This document shows positions 30,959-39,272 of a stretch of 39,272 bases of DNA, one piece after another. The notes under the pieces were generated by a model. That model worked only from the letters and a program-made list of their open reading frames with translations, was not told the DNA's origin and searched no databases. The stretch spans positions 1 through 39,272 of the forward strand of contig JACRDT010000036.1 of NCBI GenBank assembly GCA_016212795.1. Reading direction: 5' to 3'. The position numbers and the translations under genes were made by a program. The first letter of the stretch is position 1, and the number at the start of each line of letters is the position of its first letter. Origin of the DNA: Elusimicrobiota bacterium. Its GTDB lineage: Bacteria; Elusimicrobiota; Elusimicrobia; UBA1565; UBA9628.

Positions 30959-32014
30959 TCAATACTCTCCCCCGCCGAACACCGGCATGATGAGAGGCCC
31001 GAAGTAAGCGATGACCAGGAAGCCGAAGATGACGCCGAACATGACGAGCAGGGCCGGCTCGACGAGCCTGGCCAGGAGCTGGCTCCTGCGTTCCACCCGA
31101 TGCTGGTAGTACTCCCCGGCCTCGAGCAGGCAGCGTTCCACGCCCTCGCGCTCCTCGGCCATGCCCACCATCCAGGTGAAGGCGGGCGGGAAGAACCCGG
31201 CCGCCGAGAGCGAGGCCCCCAGCTTCTTGCCCGCGGTGACGGAACGGCGGGCGGCCTGGAAGCTTTCGGCCACGACCCGGTTGGGCAGGGTCTTCTCGGT
31301 CAGGAGCAGGGCCTCGTTCAACGCCACCCCGCTCTTGAGGAGCACGCCCAGGGTCCGGCAGATGCGGGCGATGTAGGCCGAGAGCATGAGGTCTCCCCAG
31401 ACCGGGGCCATGAACTGGTTGGCTTCCCACCAGTGCGCGATCCTTTGCCGGTACCGCCAGCCTGCGGCCGCGGCGCAGACGCACAGGGCCGGGAACAGAT
31501 AGGACCCTCCGAACCAGACCAGCAGCCGCGTCGGCCACGGCAGGGAGACGCTCCGATAAGGGCCGAGCAAGTCCCGCGGCGCGACCGAGGCGAAGATCGT
31601 GGCCATGCGGGGGACGACGTGCAGCCCGTAGAGGAGCAGGAGCAGGACCAGCGCCGCGGTCAGGATGCCGGGGTAGATCAGGTTGGCCTTCACCTTGTTC
31701 TCGAGCATCATCATGTCGTGGTGGTAGGAGGCGGTCTGCCTGAGGATCTCGGCCAGGTTGCCGCTCTCCTCGCCGGCCTTGACCATGGCGCCGTAGAGCT
31801 CGGGGAGCTCGGAGGCGCGCTTGTCCACGGCCTCGGCGTAGGACTTGCCCCTCTCCACGTCCCGGATGACCTCGGCGAGGGTCGTGGCCAGGCGCTTGTC
31901 CTGCAGCTCGAAGCTCACTTGCCTGAGGCTCTCGGGCAGGGGCAGGTCGAGCCCCAGCATGGAGGAGAGCTGTTCGTTGAAGAGGATGAACGATTCCCGC
32001 GAGATCGTCTTCAT
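30959..32014 (-). CDS. Inner-membrane platform protein, GspF/PilC-like (second copy), 351 aa
   Basis: Two T2SSF domains are visible. The first is at about residues 7-115 (FNEQLSSMLGLDLPLPESLRQV ... VKAGEESGNLAEIL) and the second at about 215-325 (RICRTLGVLLKSGVALNEALLL ... GMAEEREGVERCLLEAGEYY). Three hydrophobic segments lie near 125-145, 172-190 and 325-345. GAGG precedes ATG 32014. It would anchor the ATPase and feed pseudopilins into the filament. It follows another complete GspF-like gene by six bases, which is unusual because systems normally have one. Confidence 0.9.
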   Translation of the reverse strand: MKTISRESFILFNEQLSSMLGLDLPLPESLRQVSFELQDKRLATTLAEVIRDVERGKSYAEAVDKRASELPELYGAMVKAGEESGNLAEILRQTASYHHDMMMLENKVKANLIYPGILTAALVLLLLLYGLHVVPRMATIFASVAPRDLLGPYRSVSLPWPTRLLVWFGGSYLFPALCVCAAAAGWRYRQRIAHWWEANQFMAPVWGDLMLSAYIARICRTLGVLLKSGVALNEALLLTEKTLPNRVVAESFQAARRSVTAGKKLGASLSAAGFFPPAFTWMVGMAEEREGVERCLLEAGEYYQHRVERRSQLLARLVEPALLVMFGVIFGFLVIAYFGPLIMPVFGGGEY

Positions 32015-32020
32015 GGTCCC

Positions 32021-33145
32021 TCAGTTCGGCGCGAGTCCCCCCATGCCCAGCAGCGGGGTCATGACGGCCACCAGGTAGAATCCGACCAGCAGTCCCAGGG
32101 CGATGTTGGCCGAGCGCTCCAGCCACGGCAGGAGACGCTCGTGGCGCCATTGGATCCAGAGAGCGTTGTAGTCGCCCAGCCACAGCAGGGTCTCGGGCAG
32201 GTTGCCGCGCTCCTCGCCGAGGGAGCAGGCCCAGGCCAGGCTCCTGGAGAACGCCGGCGCCTCGCCGAGCGTCTCGGAGAGCTTGCGGCCTTTGTTGACG
32301 CCGGCCCGCGCCTGGTCGACCGCGGCCCTGAAGGCCTTGTCGGCGTCGACGCTCCCGGTCAGCTCCAGGGCCTTGTCCATGGAGCAGCCCGCCTGGAGCA
32401 GGCGGCCGAGCGTCCGGCAGAAGAGGGTCTCCCGGCTCTTGGCCCGGATCTTGCGGACCGGGGGCAGCCAGAGGACGGCCAGCTCGGCCAGCGGCACGCC
32501 CGAGTACCAGCGGTAGGACCCGGCCGCCAGGACGCCGAGGGCCAGGCACGAGAGCGCCAGGCCCGACCTGTCGGTGAGCCAGAACAGGAGCAGGGTCGGC
32601 CAGGGCAGGATGCTCGCCGCCGCCTTGGGCGTGGCGAAGGAGAAGATGATCTTCTGGAAGCTCGGGATGACGAACGCCATCATGAAGCCGAAGACCGAGA
32701 GGGTGACGCCGGCCACGATCGCCGCGTAGAGCAGCGACCACCCGCAGCGCCTGATGAACTCGGTGTCCTGGCCCATGAGGTCGACTGCCGTCTCCAGGCC
32801 GCGGGGCAGGTCGTCTTGCTCCTCGCCGGCCCGGGCGACGGCGATGAAAGCCTCCGGGAAATAGCCAGGGGTGGAGGCCAGGGCTTGGGAGAGCGAGGAA
32901 CCGGCCTCGAGCTTGCCGGCGGCCTCCTCGTAGACGCGCTTGAGCCAGGCGGAGCGGATGCCGGCCGCGTACGCCTTGACGCTCTCCACCAGGGGCAGCC
33001 CCTGCCTGAGCGCGGCGACGAGGTAGCGGCCCAGGTGCGTGAGCTCCTCGGCCGAGACGGCCCGCCGCCATCTCCTTCGGATGAGAAACCCTGCCCAGCC
33101 CGCGGTCCGGTCGAGCACGAAGACGACGGCCGCCCAGCCGGACAA
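32021..33145 (-). CDS. Inner-membrane platform protein, GspF/PilC-like (first copy), about 374 aa
   Basis: It also has two T2SSF domains: one starting EELTHLGRYLVAALRQGLPLVES, with ARAGEEQDDLPRGL, and one with FCRTLGRLLQAGCSMDKALEL and CSLGEERGNLPETLL. Hydrophobic segments lie between and after them. No ATG is in frame near the expected start. TTG 33145 is used here and GTG 33118 is an alternative. A CTG at 33172 overlaps the ATPase stop as CTGA, which would copy the 4-base overlap used by nearly every other junction. The two GspF-like proteins are clearly different in sequence, so they may form a mixed platform. Confidence 0.88.
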   Translation of the reverse strand: MSGWAAVVFVLDRTAGWAGFLIRRRWRRAVSAEELTHLGRYLVAALRQGLPLVESVKAYAAGIRSAWLKRVYEEAAGKLEAGSSLSQALASTPGYFPEAFIAVARAGEEQDDLPRGLETAVDLMGQDTEFIRRCGWSLLYAAIVAGVTLSVFGFMMAFVIPSFQKIIFSFATPKAAASILPWPTLLLFWLTDRSGLALSCLALGVLAAGSYRWYSGVPLAELAVLWLPPVRKIRAKSRETLFCRTLGRLLQAGCSMDKALELTGSVDADKAFRAAVDQARAGVNKGRKLSETLGEAPAFSRSLAWACSLGEERGNLPETLLWLGDYNALWIQWRHERLLPWLERSANIALGLLVGFYLVAVMTPLLGMGGLAPN

Positions 33146-33168
33146 AGACAGGCGCGTCAGCAGGGACT

Positions 33169-34425
<1,257 letters not shown>

Positions 34426-34509
34426 GGGCCCCAGCATAGCAAATCGGCGTGTGGACGGGCGCCGCAGGATTTTGCCATCATGAGGTGACTGCTCGCCTCC
34501 CCCGCGGCT

Positions 34510-34532
34510 TGGCCGAGTCCTACAGTCGGCCA
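34510..34532. repeat. Inverted repeat upstream of the large membrane protein gene
   Basis: TGGCCGA (34510-34516) and TCGGCCA (34526-34532) are perfect 7-base complements with a 9-base spacer. They lie 37 bases before the ATG at 34569. It may be an operator or a leader hairpin. No convincing promoter hexamers are seen around it. Confidence 0.4.
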
Positions 34533-34568
34533 GGGGTGAGCATGCGTCGAGGGGGTCTGGAGGTCAAC

Positions 34569-37500
34569 ATGCGCAAACCTTTTGCCGGTCTGGGCGTTAT
34601 CTTCCTGGCGCTGGCGGCCTCGGCCGCCGCCGAGCCGCTTGCCGTGGACAAGGTCCCCGAGCCGCTCAAGCCCTGGGTGTCGTGGGTGCTCGAAGGGCGC
34701 GAGGAGTCTCGCTGCCCCTTCGTGTCGGGCGGCGCCGTCATCGACGGGACCCAGCGCCCCTGCCTGTGGCCCGCGCGCCTGACGCTTTCGGTCGAGGACC
34801 GGCAGGGCTCGTTCCGCCAGGACTGGCAGCTGTACAAGGACGGGTGGGCGCCGCTGCCCGGCGACCTCAAGCGCTGGCCGCAGTCCGTCCAGGTCGACGG
34901 CCGGCCGGCCGCGGCCATCCTCCACGACGGCATGCCCCAGGTGCGCCTGGCCGCGGGGGCCCACGCCGTGTCGGGTTCGTTCCAGTGGGACTCGATGCCG
35001 GAGCTCATCCAGATCCCGCGGGGCACCGGCCTGGTGGGCCTCTCCATCCGCGGCAAGAGGGTCGATTTCCCCAACCGCGACGAGGAGGGACGGCTCTGGC
35101 TCCAGAAGGCGGCCGACAAGACGGAGGGAGAGAGCCGCCTGGAGGTCGTGGTGCACCGGCGCGTCGTCGACGACATCCCCCTGCTCCTCGCCACGGACAT
35201 CGAGCTCAAGGTCTCGGGGAAGAACCGCGAGGTCCTGCTGGGCAAGGCGCTGCCGCCGGGGTTCGTGCCCACCGTCCTGTCGGGGCCGCTGCCGGCCCGG
35301 CTGGAGCGCGACGGCCGCCTGCGGGTGCAGGTCAGGCCGGGGAATTGGCGCCTGGCCCTGACCGGCCGCCACGAGGGGCCGGTCGCGGAGCTGGACCTGC
35401 CCGCCAAGGCCGGCCCCGACGCGGGGCCGTGGGACAACGAGGAGGTCTGGGTCTTCGAGGCCCAGCCCGACCTGAGGCAGATCTCCGTCGAAGGGGCCGT
35501 CTCGGTGGACCCCCAGCAGACGGAGCTCCCCCAGGGCTGGCGGCACCTGCCCGCCTACCTCATGCGGCCGGGCGACGCGATGCGCTTCGTGGAGCGCCGC
35601 CGGGGCGACGCGGACCCCGCGCCCGACCAGCTCAACCTCGCCAGGACCTGGTGGCTCGATTTCGACGGAGGCGGCTGCTCGGTGCGCGACCAGGTCAGCG
35701 GGACGTTGCGGCGCAGCTGGCGCATGGAGATGGAGGAGCCGACCAAGCTGGGGCGGGTCGCGGTGGACGGGGCCGACCAGTTCATCACGGTTCTCAAGGG
35801 CAAGGACGGCGGCGCCAAGGCGGTCGGCATCGAGATCCGCCAGGGCGCGGTGCGCCTCGACGCGGACTCGCGCGTCGAGGGCGGCCGCTGGCGCCTGCCG
35901 GCCGTGGGCTGGAGCCACGATTTCCAGCAGGTCCGCGCGCGTCTCAATATGCCCCCGGGCTGGAGGATCGTCCACACCTTCGGGGTCGACGACGCGTCGC
36001 CGACCTGGGTCTCGCGCTGGACCCTGCTCGACCTCTTCATCGTCATGATGGTGGGCCTGGCCGTCGGCAGGCTCTGGGACCGCCGCTGGGGCGCGCTGGC
36101 CCTGGCGGCCCTGGCCCTCTGCTACCACGAGGAGGGCGCCCCGCGGTGGGTGTTCATCTTCCTATTGATCTGCGAGGCCCTGGCCCGAGTCCTGCCCGAG
36201 GGCAAGCTCAAGAAGACCTCGCAGTCGTGCCGCCTCGCGTGCCGGGTCGTCCTCGTCGTCATCGTCGTGCCGTTCCTGGTGTCCCAGGTCCGCGTCGGCG
36301 TCTATCCCCAGCTCGAAAAACCTTACCTCTCGGCGCGCACCATGAACGCCGCGGAGGCCGCCTTGGACCTGCAGCGCGCCCCCGAGGAGAACCAGGGCTA
36401 CGCCCGGTCGGACTACCCGGCGGCGGAGCCCGAGGCCTTGGAGGAAGCCTCCAAGGCGGAGAGAGACGAGGTCGCCAACGCCGCCATCGACGCCGCCCAG
36501 AACGCGATGCAGGCCGAGATGAAGCAGGCCCGCGTCGCCAGGGGCGGAGGGATGGGCATGCCGTACGCGGCCAAGGCGCACGCCCCCGGGAGGGGCCTGT
36601 ACGGCAAGCTGTCGAGCTCTTCCAGGTATCGTCCCGCCAGCCCGCCTGTCCAGCAGATGATGAACGTCTACGCGCCTGACCCCAAGGCGAGGGTGTCGAC
36701 CGGGCCCGGCCTGCCCAAGTGGCAATGGAACACGGTCTCGCTGACCTGGCGCGGTCCGGTCAAGCAGGGACAGAAGATGACGCTCCTCCTCGTCGGCCCG
36801 TTGGGCAACTTCGTCCTCATGCTGCTGCGCGCCGGGCTGATGGTCCTCGTCTCGCTGTGCCTGCTGGGCGTGGGCGTCGACGATTGGCTCGACAAGCTCC
36901 GGGCCGGCCCCGGCCGGCCGGGTCTGGCCGCGGGGCTCCTGGCCTTGGCGCTCCTCGCGGGAGGCCCGGCGGCCGCGGCGGACATGCCTTCGCAGGACAT
37001 GCTCAAGGACCTCCAGTCCAGGCTGCTCAGGCCCGCGGAGTGCGAGCCCCTGTGCGCCTCCGTCAGCCGGCTCAGGCTCGAGGCGGGCGCGGGCGCCCTG
37101 GCCCTCAGGCTCGAGGTGGCGGCCGGCGCTCCCGCGGCCCTGCCCTTGCCCGGCGGCAGCCAGCAGTGGAGCCCCGCCGACGTCCTCCTCGACGGCTCGC
37201 CGGCGCGGGGGCTGCTGCGCTCGGCCGAGGGCGCGTTGTACCTGCCGGTCGGCCCCGGGACGCACCAGGTCGTGCTCATGGGCCCGCTGCCGGACCGCGA
37301 CAACGTGCAGATCCCCCTGCCGCTCAAGCCGCGGCGGGTCGAGACCCAGGTCTCGGGCTGGACCGTGGACGGCGTGCGCGAGGACGGGCTCTGCGACGAC
37401 AACATCCAGCTCACGAGGCTGCGCGGGGCTCAGAGCAAGGGCTCCGACCTCCTCCAGCCCGGGACGCTCCCGCCGTTCGTCCGCGTCGAGCGCGAGGTGC

Positions 37501-38816
37501 GCCTGGGGCTGTCCTGGAAGGTCGAGACGCGGGTCTGGCGCATGACGCCGCCGGGCGCCGCGGTCGTGCTCGAGGTGCCGCTCCTGCCGGGCGAGTCGGT
37601 CACGAGCGCGGACGTGCGCGTCGAGAAGGGCAAGGTCAAGCTCAGCATGGGGCCCCAGGTCACCGAGACGGGCTGGACCTCGTCGCTCGTGGGCGAGACG
37701 AAGTCTCTCAAGTTCCAGGCCCCGGTTTCGGTACCGTGGACCGAGGTGTGGCGGCTCGACGCCAGCCCCATCTGGCACGTCGTCGCCGAGGGCATCCCGG
37801 TGGTCCACGCGGAGAACGCCTCGGGCGCTCGCTTGCGCGAGTGGCGCCCCTGGCCCGGGGAGACCGTGGCCCTGGCCGTCTCGAGGCCCGAGGGCGTCCC
37901 AGGCCAGACCTCGACCATCGACAACACGGTCCTCTCGGTGAGCCCCGGCCTGCGGGCCACCGACGTCACGCTGGAGGTGGGGCTCCGCTCGAGCCGCGGC
38001 GGGCAGCACGTCCTGACCCTGCCCGAGGGCGCCGAGCTGCAGTCGCTGTCCCTCGACGGCTCCTCCCAGCCGGCCCGTCAGGAGAAGCGCGCGGTCACGG
38101 TCCCGGTCCTGCCGGGGAGCCACAGGGTATCCTTGTCCTGGCGGCAGCCCGGGGGCATCCGGATGTTCTACCGCGTCCCCGAGGTCAAGGTGGGGTTGGC
38201 GGGCGTGAACTCGGACATCGTCGTGTCGGTGCCGGCGGACCGCTGGGTCCTCTCGGTCTGGGGCCCGCGGCTGGGGCCCGCGGTCAGGTTCTGGAGCGCC
38301 CTCGCGGTGCTGCTGCTGGTGAGCCTCGGGCTCGGGCGCCTGACCATGACGCCGCTGGGGTGGCGGGAGTGGTTCCTGCTCGCCGTCGGCCTCTCCCAGG
38401 TCCCCATGCCGGTCGCGGCCCTCGTCGCGGGCTGGCTCCTGGCCCTGGGCGTGCGCAAGAAGACGAGCCTCGAGACTCCCTGGCGCTTCGACCTGGTCCA
38501 GCTGGTCCTCGCGGCGTGGTCCGTGGCCGCGCTGGTCTGCCTGTTCTCGGCCATCCGGCAGGGCCTGCTCGGCCAGCCCGACATGCAGATCTCGGGCAAC
38601 GGCTCCGGGCCGAACCTCCTGCAGTGGTACCAGGACCGGGCCGCCGAGACCCTGCCGCGGCCGTGGCTGTTCTCGCTGCCCCGCATGCTCTACCGGCTGG
38701 CCATGCTGGTCTGGGCCATGTGGATCGCCTCCTCGCTGCTGTCGTGGCTGCGCTGGGGCTGGACGTGCATCAACGAGGGCGGCCTCTGGAAGCCGATGCG
38801 CAAGACCGGGCCATGA
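34569..38816 (+). CDS. Very large membrane protein with internal duplication, 1415 aa, unknown function
   Basis: ATG 34569 has GGAGG five bases upstream and starts a signal peptide (MRKPFAGLGVIFLALAASAAAE); earlier in-frame starts lack both. A beta-rich outer part of about 470 residues follows. Two or three membrane helices lie near 480-575, and a Gly/Ala/Met-rich linker near 590-690. A further helix near 735-760 precedes a second signal-like helix (GLAAGLLALALLAGGPAAAAD, about 785-805). The second outer part repeats features of the first: DG-x-P-A, a GxH-x-V stretch, QIP, and PW-x-EVW followed by VEG or AEG. Five or so helices end the protein. Its stop overlaps the CDF transporter start as ATGA. 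I do not recognise the family. Confidence 0.82.
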   Translation: MRKPFAGLGVIFLALAASAAAEPLAVDKVPEPLKPWVSWVLEGREESRCPFVSGGAVIDGTQRPCLWPARLTLSVEDRQGSFRQDWQLYKDGWAPLPGDLKRWPQSVQVDGRPAAAILHDGMPQVRLAAGAHAVSGSFQWDSMPELIQIPRGTGLVGLSIRGKRVDFPNRDEEGRLWLQKAADKTEGESRLEVVVHRRVVDDIPLLLATDIELKVSGKNREVLLGKALPPGFVPTVLSGPLPARLERDGRLRVQVRPGNWRLALTGRHEGPVAELDLPAKAGPDAGPWDNEEVWVFEAQPDLRQISVEGAVSVDPQQTELPQGWRHLPAYLMRPGDAMRFVERRRGDADPAPDQLNLARTWWLDFDGGGCSVRDQVSGTLRRSWRMEMEEPTKLGRVAVDGADQFITVLKGKDGGAKAVGIEIRQGAVRLDADSRVEGGRWRLPAVGWSHDFQQVRARLNMPPGWRIVHTFGVDDASPTWVSRWTLLDLFIVMMVGLAVGRLWDRRWGALALAALALCYHEEGAPRWVFIFLLICEALARVLPEGKLKKTSQSCRLACRVVLVVIVVPFLVSQVRVGVYPQLEKPYLSARTMNAAEAALDLQRAPEENQGYARSDYPAAEPEALEEASKAERDEVANAAIDAAQNAMQAEMKQARVARGGGMGMPYAAKAHAPGRGLYGKLSSSSRYRPASPPVQQMMNVYAPDPKARVSTGPGLPKWQWNTVSLTWRGPVKQGQKMTLLLVGPLGNFVLMLLRAGLMVLVSLCLLGVGVDDWLDKLRAGPGRPGLAAGLLALALLAGGPAAAADMPSQDMLKDLQSRLLRPAECEPLCASVSRLRLEAGAGALALRLEVAAGAPAALPLPGGSQQWSPADVLLDGSPARGLLRSAEGALYLPVGPGTHQVVLMGPLPDRDNVQIPLPLKPRRVETQVSGWTVDGVREDGLCDDNIQLTRLRGAQSKGSDLLQPGTLPPFVRVEREVRLGLSWKVETRVWRMTPPGAAVVLEVPLLPGESVTSADVRVEKGKVKLSMGPQVTETGWTSSLVGETKSLKFQAPVSVPWTEVWRLDASPIWHVVAEGIPVVHAENASGARLREWRPWPGETVALAVSRPEGVPGQTSTIDNTVLSVSPGLRATDVTLEVGLRSSRGGQHVLTLPEGAELQSLSLDGSSQPARQEKRAVTVPVLPGSHRVSLSWRQPGGIRMFYRVPEVKVGLAGVNSDIVVSVPADRWVLSVWGPRLGPAVRFWSALAVLLLVSLGLGRLTMTPLGWREWFLLAVGLSQVPMPVAALVAGWLLALGVRKKTSLETPWRFDLVQLVLAAWSVAALVCLFSAIRQGLLGQPDMQISGNGSGPNLLQWYQDRAAETLPRPWLFSLPRMLYRLAMLVWAMWIASSLLSWLRWGWTCINEGGLWKPMRKTGP

Positions 38817-39272
38817 GCTCCGCGGAATCTGCCCGGGTCGTCCTGGTGGCCTTCGGGGCCAACCTAGGCATCGCGTTCGCCAAGTTCGTCGGCGCGTTCT
38901 TCTCCGGGAGCGCCGCGCTCCTGGCCGAGGCCATCCACAGCCTGGTCGACACGGCCAACCAGGTACTGCTGCTGATCGGCCACCGCGCCGCGCGCCAGCC
39001 GCCGGGCGAGCGCCATCCCCTCGGGCACGGCCGCGAATCCTTCTTCTGGTCGTTCCTGGTGGCCATGCTGCTGTTCTCCCTGGGGGGCATGGCCGCGATC
39101 TACGAGGGCGTCCACAAGCTGCGTTCCCCCGAGCCCCTCTCCACCCCCTGGGTGGGCCTGGCGATCCTGGTCGTGAGCATCGCCCTGGAGTGCGTTTCTT
39201 ATCGCGCCTGCATCAAGGAGATCCGGCGGCGCCGTCCGGGCGTGGGGTTGTGGACATGGTTCAGGAGATCTT
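38813..39272 (+). CDS. Cation diffusion facilitator (metal efflux), N-terminal part; runs off the window
   Basis: The reading frame is open from ATG 38813 to the window end (153 codons). The protein starts MSSAESARVVLVAFGANLGI. The first transmembrane helices contain LLAEAIHSLVDTANQ, with the His42-x3-Asp46 metal site. HPLGHGRESFFW follows, the conserved His-Pro-x-Gly-His loop before helix 3. It should export divalent metals such as Zn or Fe/Mn in exchange for protons; the metal cannot be assigned from this part. The ATG overlaps the stop of the 1415-residue membrane protein, so the two are translationally coupled. Confidence 0.9.
   Translation, partial: MSSAESARVVLVAFGANLGIAFAKFVGAFFSGSAALLAEAIHSLVDTANQVLLLIGHRAARQPPGERHPLGHGRESFFWSFLVAMLLFSLGGMAAIYEGVHKLRSPEPLSTPWVGLAILVVSIALECVSYRACIKEIRRRRPGVGLWTWFRRS

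Noticed and set aside
34449..34568. Earlier start of the 1415-residue protein
   Set aside because: It would hide the signal peptide behind about 40 residues and lacks a ribosome site; ATG 34569 has GGAGG and a signal peptide.

Overview
The window is very GC-rich and tightly packed with genes. Most junctions between co-directional genes are 4-base start/stop overlaps. Pseudopilins with a two-cysteine-pair export ATPase, several exported proteins, a beta-rich secreted protein and membrane glycosyltransferases point to a diderm bacterium. The combination of an acyl-ornithine-type arginine pathway, many TPR proteins and a minimal pseudopilus cluster would suit an uncultured Elusimicrobiota-like lineage. 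That assignment is an impression from gene content; no rRNA or marker tree is available here.

Layout. Positions 1-62 hold the 5' end of an IS1182-type transposase (minus strand), next to an alternating-purine/pyrimidine palindrome and a small unknown gene. Positions 621-8819 form one arginine operon: argR, argG, a P-loop protein of unknown function, argC, an acyl-ornithine carbamoyltransferase (argF'), argB, an M20 deacylase and argH. It is preceded by a sigma70-like promoter overlapped by two candidate ARG boxes one helical register (21 bp) apart. N-acylglutamate synthase (argA/argJ) and argD are absent from the operon. The unknown P-loop protein is a candidate for the missing acyltransferase step, and the carbamoyltransferase carries an active-site residue that predicts succinylated rather than acetylated intermediates.

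Positions 8901-17720 hold a secreted beta-rich protein, transketolase coupled to a 1128-residue TPR protein, and a class III nucleotidyl cyclase homologue with a structured leader. Positions 17734-23452 look like surface-glycan genes: a GT2 glycosyltransferase, a DegT-family PLP enzyme whose catalytic lysine is replaced by histidine, and two polytopic GT-C-like proteins.

Positions 23449-27873 (minus strand) are the most interesting part. They look like a complete RiPP (ribosomally made, post-translationally modified peptide) operon: a consensus promoter, a radical SAM/SPASM enzyme, a SPASM-like protein without a radical SAM cluster motif, a second radical SAM/SPASM enzyme, an 87-residue precursor, a secreted TPR protein and a TSCPD protein. 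The precursor has a twin-arginine-like leader and a cysteine-free tail built from two 15-residue repeats with four Tyr-Xaa-Lys triplets. I infer that the two radical SAM enzymes modify these tyrosine/lysine motifs before or during export.

Positions 27894-29568 hold release factor 3 (prfC) with its own promoter. Positions 29616-34425 (minus) are a compact type II secretion/type IV pilus-like set: one short GspE-like ATPase, two full-length GspF-like proteins in tandem and three minor pseudopilins, but no secretin or major pilin. Positions 34569-39272 hold a 1415-residue membrane protein that arose by internal duplication, coupled to a cation diffusion facilitator cut by the window end. There is no gene-free stretch over 300 bases, and I found no rRNA, tRNA or CRISPR array.
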